The position numbers were made by a program, and so were the translations under genes. The notes below the pieces were generated by a model. The model was given only the letters and a program-made list of their open reading frames with translations, was not told the origin of the DNA and searched no databases. A stretch of 64,000 nucleotides of DNA, from assembly GCA_914767715.1 (NCBI GenBank), contig OU612072.1:11966001-12030000 (forward strand), written 5' to 3'. This stretch comes from Membranipora membranacea. Its lineage: Eukaryota; Bryozoa; Gymnolaemata; Cheilostomatida; Membraniporidae. Shown piece after piece: positions 46,208-59,012 of the stretch (position 1 is the first letter of the stretch; the number at the start of each line of letters is the position of its first letter).

Positions 46208-46782
46208 GCACTGATAGCTATAATATCAAGTTTATAATCAGAAAGTTTGTTGGATTCAAAATTATAGTGTCAGATGCTAATTATATACAACCCAACTCAC
46301 CATATTGTTGAAGGTCAGCAGAAAACATAACTTGTGAAATTATGACGCAAGAGGGGATATTATCCTAAGTCTCAGTTCAAAGTGTTTGGATCATGAATGC
46401 TAGAAAAGTCTCATATCGGCAAAGCACTGAGTAGCTTACCCGTTTTATATAACATCACCATTCGTAATAATGAGGCCCGATATAACCACCCAGTGGCATT
46501 GTCCCAATTAATATCGTTTTGTTAGCTCGACTAGAATTACCAGCCTATTCACTTAATGCTCAGATTTGAAGGAAAAGTTATGGAGGCCGTAAAGTGGAAC
46601 GTGTGTTTATACATATAGCACTGAGAGCTATTTCAAGTTTATCGTCAGACCGTATGATGAAATTCAAAATTATAGTGTAAAACACTAATTACATACAACG
46701 CAACCTCTAATCTTATCGAAGGTCAACAGGAAACATAACTCATGAAATTATGACGTAGGAGTGGATATTATCTTATGTCTAA
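46208..46782. repeat. Direct repeat of about 168 bp, units 410 bp apart
   Basis: The first unit (46208-46376) and second unit (46618-46782) share TTCAAAATTATAGTGT, AAGGTCA(G/A)CAG, AAACATAACT and GAAATTATGACG. The intervening 240 bp is unique. Confidence 0.7.
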
Positions 46783-47537
46783 ATTATACATTGCACACAT
46801 AGCTTGGATATTCATGGCCAAACCTATCATTATTTTGTTTTGCACTATACTGTAGGTCATTTCCTGATGACCTAAATAGAGCCAACTAGGTAAATTGATG
46901 GTGATAGAATGAGACAAACTTGTACCAAATTTTCCAACAACAAAAGACTCCGAATCACATTAAACAATAAAGAGGTCCGGTTTTGCCAATGATACTTTTG
47001 ATTGGATTGATTATGCCAGCTAAGTTTGTGATTCAGACTTGGAAAACATGTTATAATAATTGTTTAGTTCCATATATTGCTTTTCACTGACCACATGAGG
47101 TACTACCAAGCTAATTCCTGCATTGCTATTCCCCAGGAGAAGGAAGGCAGGAAATATTTTTAAGGTAAATGGCGGCTCAAGAATATAAAAACACTAAAAC
47201 TAATTTGATAATCTAATTCTTTTATTTTTTGTAATCAATAGACATTACTGTTTTTGTTGATTGAATCAAATGCTAATTAAATTTTTTTAAAATGGGGTAA
47301 GAGTTGTGGTAAGACTTGATTCAGTGAAAACGCAAAAAGCTACATAAATGTATAAAAGTATTCGATATTTACCTCTTACGATTGAAGGATTCAAACCCCA
47401 ATTTACGTAATATTAGATAAGAGGAGCAAGGAAAGTTTGATCTTGTTTAAGCCTTGTTCGATTAGTTACAGAAAAGGCCAGTGTCAACACAACAAAGAGA
47501 AACACTAAACTACTTTGATCTCACTGAGACAAATAGT

Positions 47538-48935
47538 CTATAGAATAAGTTTTGCAATTCCAGCGATTGCAAAGAGAACCATGAAGCCGGCATTTGTCTT
47601 GATGGCACCATTACATAATTCTCCTGAACAAGAGCAGGACCAGACCTCTGAGGACACAGTCAGGACTTTAATCTTCTGTCTGTCCTGTTGAGCGCATGCT
47701 GAGTTATCGTATAGTTGACCACAAGTTCTGGAGACTACAACATAACAAATAGAAATGTTCGTGTCATCAAGTTTTAATGGGCCATGACCTTTATGTCTGC
47801 AATCTTAATATTTTGGTCAGTTCCTATTGCAATATCTATTGTGAATGAAACACAATATCTGAACTTTGATTCTAACTGTAAATTTTGATGTGAGGTTGGT
47901 CAATCAATTTTTTGTTTGACAAAATATATATAAAACTTGTAGTGAGTGCCTATTTTCTAGAACAATTATCCTCGACCAAGTATTTAAATGTTTGTAAAAG
48001 GACCAACAAAAATTGAAAAAGTTACGTACCTGTTACAGCCTTAATTCCAAAAACTTTAGCCTGAGATTTTGTTTTGGAGCAGCCACCATCCTCAGTATAA
48101 CTAATATCAGACTCACAGTCTATCTCATGATCAGCTGCCCCACTATATTCATCACTGCATGTATCAACAGTACTGTCACACACGTAACATGACGTAGCGA
48201 TGGTCACTGCTACCAATGCTACAAAATGAATTTACAAAAAATACAATAAAAATGGTCGGCTTGAAAAACATCTTGTTAAGAACAGGATAGGCTTTGCCTC
48301 GGCATTTACCATCAAGAGAAAAATGCCAGTGGAACTGATTTTGGTAATGATAACCTGTTGTTGGTAAAAATATGACAATATCATAGTAATTTTTCTGTGG
48401 ATATCAACCAGGCCTCACAAAATTGCAGTTCTCTTGTCAATGCCCCTCATGCACTGATGTTTCAGACTCCTAAATTATCATGATAATGCTGCGCAAAATT
48501 TATTTATGGTAGCCATATAATCCTGCAACATTTTCTATTGTCACACGAATGCAAGGTTACTAGACATTGCCCAGGCACATCCTGTCTGGAAGAAGATAAA
48601 TTACACTGTCATTTGATTACTGAACCCGTCTTTGGTAAAAATGAAATTACTTGCCGGTGAGTCAAGGTTAGTTAACTTGGCGATCCTCTCAAAATATTCG
48701 ATTGAGACTATGCAGAGAGCTAAAATCTTGCTGTTGTTCTCATTGTTTGTTCAACTCTATAGGACATTTTCCCTTCCACTATATGTCAATAACACAATGT
48801 TAAAACTCAGTCTCGGATTTGTTGCCTCAAGCAACCATTACCCTCTACAATAAAGGCTACACATAACAGGATATAAAAAGTACAAACACTACTTTACTTA
48901 CCAGATAGAACAAAAATAACCTTCAACGAATTCAT
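47538..48935 (-). CDS. Ly6/uPAR (Quiver/SLEEPLESS-like) GPI-anchored protein, gene B, 139 aa
   Basis: Minus-strand exons: 48902-48935 (34 nt, MNSLKVIFVLS), 48030-48218 and 47538-47734; phase-1 introns, 420 nt. The signal peptide runs through the exon 1/2 junction into LVAVTIATS, followed by CYVCDS. The ten-cysteine pattern matches gene A: CYVC, DTCSDEY, DC, GGCSKTK, TCGQLYDNSAC, then SCSC and LCN. The tail FMVLFAIAGIAKLIL is hydrophobic to the end, as expected for a GPI signal. It differs from A mainly in loops 1 and 2. It is in the same orientation as A, about 2.8 kb away. Likely a tandem duplicate of A; the partner is unknown. Confidence 0.88.
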
Positions 48936-50964
48936 GTTTGTCAGAGCTCAGTGCTTTATTACTTATTCTTCTGATGCTGTCCTGTCAACTATGGAGCATC
49001 ACAATCAGAGAGTTCAACTTAAAAAGCTGAAGACGATTCTGTTAAGTGCAGTAAATAGTGATTAGACTGAAAAGGGACTATAATTACCGATAGGAACACT
49101 ATTTTAATCATCACTCGGTAAGCCTCGGGTAGCGATGATGCTCGTTATCCAAATTCTGTTTAAAGCGCTTGCACAAACTACAAGGCATAAGTCTAAGCAA
49201 CCTGTCATTATCTTATCCTGCAAAGCTGTGATTATCTCCTTTCTCATGTATTAGTGTATTCCTTACATAGATCATGTACGCATAATGTGATGCAAGCAGT
49301 TAGTGAACCATACTTTAAAAACATCCATGGAGCAAATCAGAAATGCATGCTGAACCGGTCTAAATCCCTTGAGATTCACTGTGTTGTTATTGCAAGGGTT
49401 TTCTGCTAGTTCCTGTTATTGTGATGTATGAAACTGGGTCAGGCCCAAATAGGCTGACCTAATTAGTTCCATGATTCAGCAGTATTAATATTAACTGGCC
49501 AAAAATTATATTTGTAAACAGCAAGACCCTGACATTGGTGAATCTGGCTTGCTGAGAACTATGACAATACCTAGAGAAATATGGTCTGGAGTAGTTTAAT
49601 GGTTTCTTTAAATCCTTGAGGTTAAGGTTCAATCTTACATGTCCCTTAGGCATCCAGTTAGCCTGTTGAATGAAACTGAACAATACCGGAAGTCAACTGA
49701 GTGTAAATGAATTCCGCATGCTTTAGAAATGTCTCCCTTTGGCACATGAATAACAGTAGCGTTTTTAGATGGGACTACACATTGAGCGTGTTCAATTTAA
49801 AAGGCCTCCCCATACTCTTAAGTAATAATTTTAAATCTGTGGTGCACTTTCTTGATGTTAATTAGAATAATAAATTACAACATATTTTTGCACCACAAGC
49901 TGTATCTATTGGTTTAAAGGTAGGGTAGGTTTGGGAGGTAGTCTCCTATTCTTAGGCAGCCGGGGATTTTTGCTTTTGATGACATATGATTGATAGATGA
50001 TCTGACAAAGGTGATATAAGGGGTATTGTAACCGTTGCTGTCTGCATATGGGCTATTTATGATAGCAGTCCTATGAAAACTTGTAAATCATCTATAATGA
50101 TGACATGGTTTTTCAGATTTCGGATGTTTTGAAGCTATATCATCATTATTTGATCCCTTTCCCTTTTGCCGACAGCGTTTTTGGCAATTAGCCACCTATT
50201 GTGCAACTAAGTGTAAGGTACAGATTTACCATTGCGATCGGCATGAAAAACTCTACCAAAATCTACTATCAAGCCCTATCCGCCCAATTTCGTACATGAA
50301 GTTGCCACCAGATTACTATTACATATTAAGAGCGTGTTCATAGCTTCTGTGTAGTTGTTTTCTCTTTTATTGAGATCCGACAACTCTGATCTTGACTTAA
50401 ATGAGTGAAAGATATCTGTGATCCCTTTCCTCTCTCAAACTTAACGAAAAAACAGTGAACGATATTATATTCAGACAGGGAACAATCTAAGCCTTTAGCA
50501 GCATAGTAAAAGTTTCATGATGGATGTATATATTTTGTTGCCTTTCATGCCGCACCCCCACTAATCACCTGATATACTATTGCAGGTATATCTCTGATTG
50601 ATAAAGAGTGTCAAAGTGAGCCTCACCTGCTTGAAATACATGCCCAGACTATGAGACATATGTCGATCATTACTTTACCCTGATAACCCATGATTATTTT
50701 CTCACAGATGTATTATTGTTTTGCCATATATGGAGCACAGCATCTAAAATGTTCAACTCACAACGCTGGTAAACTTGATATGAATTATAATATAATGGTC
50801 AACGATTACCAGTGAGAACGCAGGTGTTCTTCACAACCTTTTGAGCTTTACCTAGATCAAGTTTGATCCATTTGCCTGTATTTTGGGTCGCTCTCCCTCC
50901 ACCGGTCAAGCTGCAATCATTACCTTACCCTGATAACCTGTTATCATTATCTCACTGATGCACA

Positions 50965-51190
50965 CAGGCCCGTAGTTCTAGGGGAGGCAGGGAGGCACTG
51001 CCTCCCCTCGAAAGCTAATTAGCATGGCTTCAAAACACTTTAATTGAATAATCCATGTCAGAACCAGCTCGTCGGGATTTCCATTTGCTAATTACATGTC
51101 TTAAGTTGCTAATTGAACTGTTCCTGGTGAAGATTCGGACTTGCCTCAAGCTGTTGCTTCTCCTACCATTTTTTCTATACTACGGCCCTG
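50965..51190. mobile_element. CAGGCCCGTAG-type TIR element, 226 bp
   Basis: It begins CAGGCCCGTAGTTCTAGG and ends ACTACGGCCCTG, with GGAGGCAGGGAGGCACTGCC near the left end. The neighbouring repeat unit at about 50700 reads CACAGATGTATTATTGTTTTG without an insert, giving a nearby empty site. It is related to the elements at 24994 and 25465. Confidence 0.75.
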
Positions 51191-52828
51191 TCATTATTGT
51201 TTTGCTGACTATGGAGCACAGCAATCAGAATATTCAACTCAAATAGCTCATCAAATTCTGTGTTGTCAAATAAGAAAGGTTGATGATTACCGATATGAAA
51301 ACAGTTGTCTGTTGTCAAATCACATGACTGGACAAAACTTTTTATTTGTCTATATTGTGTATTATTGTTTTATTTGTCTATGTCTCACTTCGGAATTGAA
51401 ACAATTTTTTTGTTGCTTATTTTGGCACATTCAAAAGAACATCAGTTTAATGATGAAGATTGCTGTCAAAGAGTGTATAAAAAATTGTATCTTGCAGAAC
51501 TAATCGGCTGAGAAATTCAAATATCCAATACGGTGACAATAATTTGTCTGTCTGTCTATGTCCGGCTGTTCTGCTTGTGGCACTGACAAACCCTTTTAAA
51601 TCATTGGGATAAACCAATGGTTTGAATATTGATCAAAAACTTCCACTGTTGTCAAAAATTGATTGCGCAAAATTTCATCTGTCAGTACTGGAACAAAACC
51701 CAAGCTCTACAATTTCTTCGATTGCGTAACAACCTTCACAACTTGTTATTACATTGTCAATGTCACTGTCACTGTCAGAATCATTGTCATATTCTCGGCC
51801 TTGTGAGAGCACTTAAGATTTATCAAAAATAGATACCCTATGACTGTCAATGTTGTGGCACGTGACGCTGACCCTATAGTGCAATGGTGGCAGCGTTGCC
51901 TGCTGGTAAGTCTTTTAATATACGGAGTTTGACTGTGATTGAAACAGTGTAATTAACTTATAAATGGTGGAATTTTGACCATTGCAACCATATATGTGCA
52001 AAGTCCTACACCTAGGTAAATACTACATCATGTACTTTGGTGTAGGTCATTACACATTCTGGCTGTTTATTTGACAAAATAAACAATTACTTGTTTATTT
52101 TATCGGTTTCTATCCTGTGTGTCACATGCATCGGGTGTCATACTCCCATCACATACACACAGTGATTGCGCAGCAGATGTTGATGACAGCTCATAAAAAA
52201 ATATTCCAATTTGTTTTCTCAGTTTCTTTGACAATAATAAATTTTCAGGGTACGATTCCCTGATAAGAAAGACTGACTCAATAATAGGTGAGGAAACTTA
52301 TTTGTGCATGGTGACTTTCTGAGTTTGAAAAAAAAAAGATGTCCATAAGAGATTCTAAAAAATTTGCAATCTACATAATTCACATCCTCATAAATTGCTG
52401 GTCAAGAGTTTGATCACCATAATTATTTCTTATTTTAGTACATTCTCAATAACAGTATCTATGGTCACAACAAAACGAAGCATCAAATACCACAACAATG
52501 ACAGTCATAGGTATCTATTTTCAATCAATCTTAAGTGCTCTCACATGGACAAAAAGATGAAAATGACTCTGACAGTGGTAGTGTAATAACAAGTTGTGAA
52601 GGTAGTTACGTAACATCCAGACGATAGCAACGCATAAAAATGCAAATAATCCTCAAAAATTTGCGTCTGTATTTCGAAATAAATTTCCTTAATATTAGGC
52701 TTGGTGAGCAGATGGTTTTTAAATCCCTCACAAAAGCCTACAACCTAGGGAGATTATGAGGCAACTGATGATAGTTATCAATAGAAATATAAACAGCTGG
52801 AGACAAATAAGAGTCGGTAGGCATGGCA

Positions 52829-52942
52829 ACGCTGATAATACCAGGTAAAAAAGTTGCTATATGGGATAGGACATTAGTACATTGTCCATAAAATAATATA
52901 GTCTGGTCCCATGGCAACTTTTTTTCCTGGCATTATTAGCAC
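52829..52942. repeat. Fold-back element, about 114 bp, upstream of Ly6 gene C
   Basis: GCTGATAATACCAGG and AAAAAGTTGC on the left pair with GCAACTTTTTTTCCTGGC and ATTATTAGC on the right, about 45 bp apart. It is 140 bp before exon 1 of gene C. Confidence 0.7.
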
Positions 52943-53084
52943 TGTCATTTCTATATATCCTTGCAGATATTTATCCCATCAACTGCAATTTATCAATATT
53001 TGAGAAAACAAGACATGACAAGGTCATTCGATATCTAACTTGCAAAGAGAACAGTTATATCTTGCGCTGATCTTTGAGACTGAA

Positions 53085-55037
53085 ATGGATACACTCAAAG
53101 TTTTACTCGTTCTTTCATGTAAGTCTTATTACTGAAACAAACAAACAGACAGACTTATCCATTGATAATAATATTAATTAAGATTATTGATAAATATCTA
53201 AGATTATATTAATTTTATATCTAAATATCAAATATTAAATATTAAATATCAAATATCAAATATCAAATATCAAATATCAAATATCAAATAATAAATATCA
53301 AATATCAAATATCAAATAGTAATAAATATATAAAAATAAATTAAATATTGATATCCATCAATCAAGTATTGAAAAAAGTTGGTTGATTGCAGACTGCTAA
53401 GTAATAATAATAATATCATGTTTTGTTCTGATGCTGGACCCACTGTGGCTAATACCTGCTCAAATGAGCTATTTAGTACAGCATCAATATTACTGAAAGT
53501 AAACAAGTAGGCCGTTCTCTGGATAAACCAGCGGAACACAACAAACCAAAGCTATGCGATCTCAGATTTTTCATGATCGCATCTTTAGATCTTGTGTAGA
53601 CTTAGTTACCATAAGTCTTGCCCTGACAAGGTATGAACGTGGCTATAAAGCTTGCTGAAATGATGAATAGTTCGTAAAAAATTATTGAAATTTGAATATC
53701 TGCCCTGGATTATTTGTAATCATTTGCCTCTGCTCTAAAAACTATTTTGTATTTATCTTTTACCTAAACCCACTTCAACCAATCAACAAATCAATAAATC
53801 AATCAATCAATCAATAAATCAAAAAAAATCAACAAATCAATAAATCAATCAATCAATTAATAAATCAATCAATAAATCAATCAATAAATCAATAAATCAA
53901 TCAATCAAAAAAATCAATAAATCAATAAATCAATCAATAAATAAATAAATCAATCAATCAATAAATCAATAAATCAATCAATAAATCAATCAATCAATGA
54001 ATCAATAAATCAATCAATCAATCATTCTATCAATCAGTCTATCAATCAGTCTATCAATCAGTCTATCAATCAATCAATCAAAATTCGGAATTTGTATTGT
54101 TTGCATCTCTTTGTTTGATTTTTATTTGGATTTCCTGTGAAATTACAATTTTCGCAGATACTGTGTTTTGCTTGCTCAAGGCAGGGTACTGCAATAGTCA
54201 AATCGGAAAAGTTTGAATGCTGTCAGATTTTCTGTTGTACAGGTATGGTAACTGTAAGCCTGGCTGTGAAATGCTATGTATGTGGCCTTTCTGCTGACTG
54301 CAATGACGAATATAGCGGAGTGCAGGGTCATTTAGTGGACTGTACCAACTCACAAGACGGAGGCTGTACTAAAACGAAAACAATAACGAAGTTACCTGGT
54401 GGAGTAATTACCACTGTTGGTGAGTACCGTTTTTTATACATATTTTTTATCTATCCATATATCGATCCAATTGTTCTCTTATCTGTTTCGAATGTCGATG
54501 ATATTTATGGCTAATATGTTGATCTGAACATCTTCACACTACATACCATCCTCATGCGGTGATTGTTAGTTCGTAGGTGTCGCCAATGGTTCAAAACTTC
54601 ATTTTCCTCAAATGACCCCATTTTCGCGAAGAGCAACTAATCATTCATTGAGGCATCTCGATCCAATAATTGCAACAATATAGTGCTACTATCTGAGGCA
54701 GATTAATCCTATTTAGATCATCATCACCGGAAAAATGAAGGGCCAAAGAATTCAAAAGGAATTTCACTGAAATAGCTGTTCCGTATTGCTGATAAACATG
54801 TCATTTCTTTTTTATCTTACACATCTCTGTTCACAAATTTCAGTTCAGAGATCTTGTGGGAAATCTTACGATAACTCAAACTGCAAACAAGGAGATAGAC
54901 TCAAAATCAATGCTATCATTGCCAAAACAGAAACATGGCAATGTTCTTGTGACGGTGATGAATGCAATACTGGATCCGGTGTCAGAGTGGGCGTCTTCTT
55001 TATTGCCACTGTTGTGCTTGCCAAGCTAGTTCTCTGA
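53085..55037 (+). CDS. Ly6/uPAR (Quiver/SLEEPLESS-like) GPI-anchored protein, gene C, 134 aa
   Basis: Exons: 53085-53118 (34 nt, MDTLKVLLVLS), 54243-54419 and 54844-55037; phase-1 GT-AG introns, 405 nt. The exon 1/2 junction makes CMVTVSLAV, then the mature start KCYVCG. The cysteine pattern is CYVC, ADCNDEY, DC, GGCTKTK, SCG, NC, then QCSC and ECN, the same ten positions as A and B. The tail VGVFFIATVVLAKLVL fits a GPI signal. Loop 1 is the shortest of the cluster. Intron 1 holds two simple-repeat blocks. It is transcribed away from gene B across about 4.1 kb. Outer-membrane location is expected; the function is unknown. Confidence 0.88.
53209..53323. repeat. Heptamer microsatellite (AAATATC)n
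   Basis: Around a dozen AAATATC units with variants (AAATATT, AAATAAT) in intron 1 of Ly6 gene C. Confidence 0.9.
53778..54082. repeat. AATC/AATA tetranucleotide repeat, about 300 bp
   Basis: Long run of AATCAATCAATAAATC-type units with some AAAAAATC interruptions, in intron 1 of Ly6 gene C. Confidence 0.9.
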
Positions 55038-55125
55038 CAATGTTTCAGCATGATTCATATATCTTAAACTTTGAATAACATTTAATTTTAAATTAATTTT
55101 AATGTCCAGTATCAACTAAATATGC

Positions 55126-55131
55126 AATAAA
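55126..55131 (+). terminator. Possible poly(A) signal AATAAA of Ly6 gene C
   Basis: AATAAA about 90 bp after the stop codon, in AT-rich DNA. Confidence 0.45.
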
Positions 55132-57973
55132 TATAGCTAAGTTAGAATCAATGGCTTCAGCATTGTGAATTATTGCCCTTAATTTTTACTAGAAAATAAT
55201 CTATCACCAGGTTAAGCCTTGTTAGCGCAATGTGATCACATTGATGGTGACATCGCTGTTCGTAATATCAATCATAAATCTAGAAATATTTTACAATATG
55301 ATTTTTACAAAAGTAAAATTTCCAATATGACTTTATCATAATATGATTTCTAAGAGTTTAACGTTTATCTCACAAGACCGGAAATGAGAAAGTCTCTTTA
55401 CTGCACCTCATATAAGCCACATATGCTTCTAAAAACCCATTACAAATATCAAGGTATCCATGATTCTATTATACTATTTTGTATACCCAATTGTTCAAAT
55501 TTATTATGAATATAGAAAGGTCTGCTCACTGAGTATTAAGCTTGAAGGCTGTGTAGAATCTGCTCTAGTACAATTCTAATTACATATTACAGTTGAAGTG
55601 CTTCTGAAGCCCCTGACCATAACAAAGAGGTGAAAACAACCACTCATTGAAAGGGTATAAATATGATACAGAGAAAAATGAAGAGTTCTACCCGTGTAGC
55701 CATAACAAGCACTGAATAAGCAAACCTCATATGAAGATGTGAGCAAATATGATTGAATAATTGAATACTTAAAAACTACCCGAACTACCATGTTATAGTC
55801 AGACAGTTACTTATGATAAAAATGTGTCAGACTTGCATGGTCAAAAACTTAATTTTACTTGCGTCACGTCATGTAACACAATGTCACAGCCATGATAAAG
55901 TAGCCTACCATCAAACTTCTCTATTTTTATTGCACATTTACACTGGTTTATTGATTGCCATTCGGTACAATTTTGTTTGAATATGTAATGATCGATTACT
56001 CTCTTGGCTACACAATTTTGTGACCACCTGAGTTACCATATGAGTTATGATACAGGCCCGTAGTTTTAGGGGAGAGCGTCCCTGTATCGTGGTCGCTACA
56101 ATTTATTTACATTTAGAATTTTTTCAATTTTCTATGCCGCCAGACATATGCTGAGGTAACTCAACAGAAGAGTGCCGTGGAAGCACATCACCTCACTCGA
56201 TTTGAGCAAAAAATTAGTTTTAATCTCACACCATTAATTAACCTTAAGAAAGCAATTCTATTCTGAAGGGAAATAATTCAAATTTTGCGTGTAGAATGTT
56301 AAAGTTTAAGGGTAATGATCATCAGATATGCAAACAATTTTGCCAAATCTCAGAAAAATGTAATCAGCAAAAATATACTATTTAGAGATTTTGGTTTTGA
56401 AAGAAATCCTGCCTTATTGTAATTTCAAACCACACGATTCTAAGCTGTTCGTCCCCCCCCCCTTAATAAATTCATTGTTGTCCCAACTGTCAACAGGGGT
56501 GGAACAGAGAAATTCACGACCCAATGTGTGACCAATTATATTGCGACGTTATTGACCTCTAAGTAGGAAACTACGTCAACCTACTCTTTATTGAGGATAG
56601 CGAGACTGCGCATCCGCTTAGTGCGTTTGTTATTAGATGTCAGGGAATAGGTGCCACAGGAGACAGGGGGAGCTTTCATGATTGTCCCAGCCTCCAGACC
56701 CCTTGAGTGTATATCTCTTCTTTATACTGTAACTAACAGTTAAATAAATAACACATCTCTTTATTTGCAAAGTTATCATCTGTTTTACATGGTGTAAGAC
56801 AACTTCTTAGTGTCTATTTGATCTCACTTCTATGAATTGATTTTCACAATTTATACTAAGTTTATATGTGAGATTTGAGTATGTATGCTTTTCGTGTAGT
56901 CCCTATCCATTCTAATTAGTGTCACATACTAGTTTGAATTTACTGCCACAAAGTACTCCTATATGCCATAAATGCTTTTCTGTATGATCATCAGTATTTT
57001 AGTCCAAGTAGTAAGGAGGAAAAAACAATGATTTTGGCTTGAAAATATGTCAGATCTGGATTGGTAGCTTTAAAACTTGAGAGATGAGATACATAAGATT
57101 TACGTATTGTTATTAATACCATACCCATCATAGTTATGATTGCAATAAACAAAAATAATTCGCACCATGTGTAACTTTGACAATATCTATTTGGATAGCA
57201 GGTATATTGCTTAATTCTAGAAACCATGAACTGGATAGGCGTTTAAGTATCTACAGCTAGACTCATGAATCCATTCGTCATCTTTCAATTCCTTAATTTG
57301 GCAAAACTGATGCCTGCCCAAAACTCGGAATACATGTGCCACGATGGGAAACTTGTACTATAGGAGTCGCCCTTCTTGAACAAATGGGGCAATATTACTT
57401 CAAAATTTGTCTAAGCTAGTCTATAACAATATCAACGTTTTGGAGCCCACAACGGTCTGACAATGATATAATCTAGATATATTGTAGTTGCTTTATCCTG
57501 GGTATGCTCATTTTCTTAAAAATTTAATTCAATTTTATTTGTTTTGAATACGATACATTCAATAAAACCTTTTGATTAACCTGTTGTACCTTCTGACAAC
57601 ACAATCATAAAGCAGTCATATTTCTTTATATATTTTTAGTTGCATTCATAAGCAGGTAACATCACATGATTCTCATTCAGGTTTCGATGTCTCAGTTGCT
57701 TTCAGCAAATAGCCTTTTGTGTAATGATCGACTCTACTCATATTGCTTGATTATGACCGAGGTTATTTGAGACCTGTTTCTCTTTCAAGTGGCGTCCAAA
57801 AAAGGGGCGTGTTTTGATTTTGCCTCACTGCTCTGAGAAATGTGAACATAAATTAGGTCGATGATAACATAAAGCTGCTATACATATGAAGGATCACGGG
57901 ATTTGCAGGCAGTTTGGGCGCTTCAACAGAATACTTTACAGTCTGTACATCTCTGAAAGTTTTGCTCAGCACC
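55132..57973. other. Intergenic region between Ly6 genes C and D; no gene seen
   Basis: No supported coding sequence. It contains a partial CAGGCCCGTAG end at about 56054, a degraded family-A SINE at 56588-56725 and a C10 run at 56453. Confidence 0.5.
56588..56725 (+). mobile_element. Degraded tRNA-derived SINE (family A)
   Basis: TTAGTGCGTTTG, GTGCCACAGGAG and GGGGGAGCTTTCATGATTG are recognisable, with the tail CCTTGAGTGTATATCTCTTC. The B-box is deleted, so this is an old copy. Confidence 0.65.
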
Positions 57974-59012
57974 ATGAAAGTTCTCAGCCTCCTCATATTT
58001 TCAGGTAAGCATTTATTTAGTTGTGCAACAAAATGCATTTAATAATGAAATACCTCACCACTACTTATTGTGATCTCAGCAATTTTTTTTTTTTTTTCAA
58101 ATGTTTATTGACAAGCAATCTATTTTTTGGCTGCCAGAGTCTTAAAAGCTATACAAAAGTATAAAAAAAGGTTTTGTTTTATTGCGTAAATACATTATTC
58201 GATGTCTGAAAAGTTCAGAATCCTTCCAGGGTCTTTTCACAAAGTCAGATGTGGTCTGATATTTACGTACGGATAGAAACGTGTAATTTTTAAGGTCAAT
58301 TTTATATTCTAAGCTCTGACGTTCATTCCGAGTTTGGTACTGGTCCTATGAAACAAGACTTAGTTTGTCAGAGGCTTTTCACCTACCACATGAAATGGAA
58401 GGGTGCACTTTTTCCATGTGGAAACTAACATGCTGTGTTTGGATAGGCATGGGTATCAGGTCCGGCACAGGTTCCCATTGTCCCAGGTATTTTACTCATG
58501 GAAGAGGGTAACTCTCTCCGCATTATATCTGACAAGATGATTACCCTTTATTTAAACATTGTGTGAATACTATGTTATCCATAAATGATGAAATCAGAGC
58601 AAGGGTTGAGGAAACTTGGATTGAGATGTAAATTTTCAACGGGGATCTCAAAAATGCTAATCTGAATGTGGTAACGAAAAAAACAGTCAATAGATTCCTC
58701 ATTATACTGACTTGAAATCAGCACAAATCAAGCTAGTAAAGAAAATGTGATCAATTTTGCCTGCTTGTATCAATTCTAATTTTTTAAATTGATGATCTAT
58801 TCATCTTACAGGGTTGGTCGGTCTAGGCTATGCGGTCAACTGCTACGTTTGCACTAGCACCTCTACAAGCGATGACTGCGCTGATCTGTATGAAGGAAGA
58901 GCAGATCATCTTCAGGACTGTGCTGATTATGGTAGCAGTCTCTACGATGATGGAGGGTGCTCTAAGCTGAAAAGTTATGCTTCTGCTGTGGGTGTCATAA
59001 AAGTCACAACTG
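57974..59012 (+). CDS. Ly6/uPAR (Quiver-like) gene D, exons 1-2 only, 3' end not found
   Basis: Exon 1 is 57974-58004 (31 nt, MKVLSLLIFS, donor GTAAGC). Exon 2 is 58812-59012 (donor GTAAGT). The junction gives GLVGLGYAV, the end of the signal peptide, then NCYVC. Visible cysteines are CYVC, DDCADLY, QDC and GGCSK, matching loops 1-2 of genes A-C. The expected third exon (CG..., CxC, CN and GPI tail) was not seen between 59013 and 62040 or on to the window end. A 1.35-kb fold-back element and transposon-like DNA occupy much of that space. Either exon 3 lies beyond the window, or the gene has been cut by the insertions. Treat as partial. Confidence 0.75.

Larger units (their letters stand above)
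44746..47537. other. Intergenic region between Ly6 genes A and B; no gene seen
   Basis: No supported coding sequence. It contains a family-A SINE at 45637-45796 and a dispersed duplication at 46208-46782. The short open frames show no cysteine-rich LU pattern. Confidence 0.55.
48936..53084. other. Divergent intergenic region between Ly6 genes B (minus) and C (plus)
   Basis: No supported gene. DNA just right of gene B (ATGCTGTCCTGTCAACTATGG, near 48975) has two degenerate relatives at about 50700-50810 and 51180-51300, each with TATGGAGCACAGC and TTCAACTCA. They look like orphan copies of the B 5' flank without attached exons. A TIR element (50965), a split tRNA-like stretch (51880/52250) and a hairpin (52829) are also present. 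Confidence 0.5.

Noticed and set aside
53778-54082. Direct repeats with spacing suggestive of a CRISPR-like array
   Set aside because: It is a simple tetranucleotide microsatellite within an animal intron.
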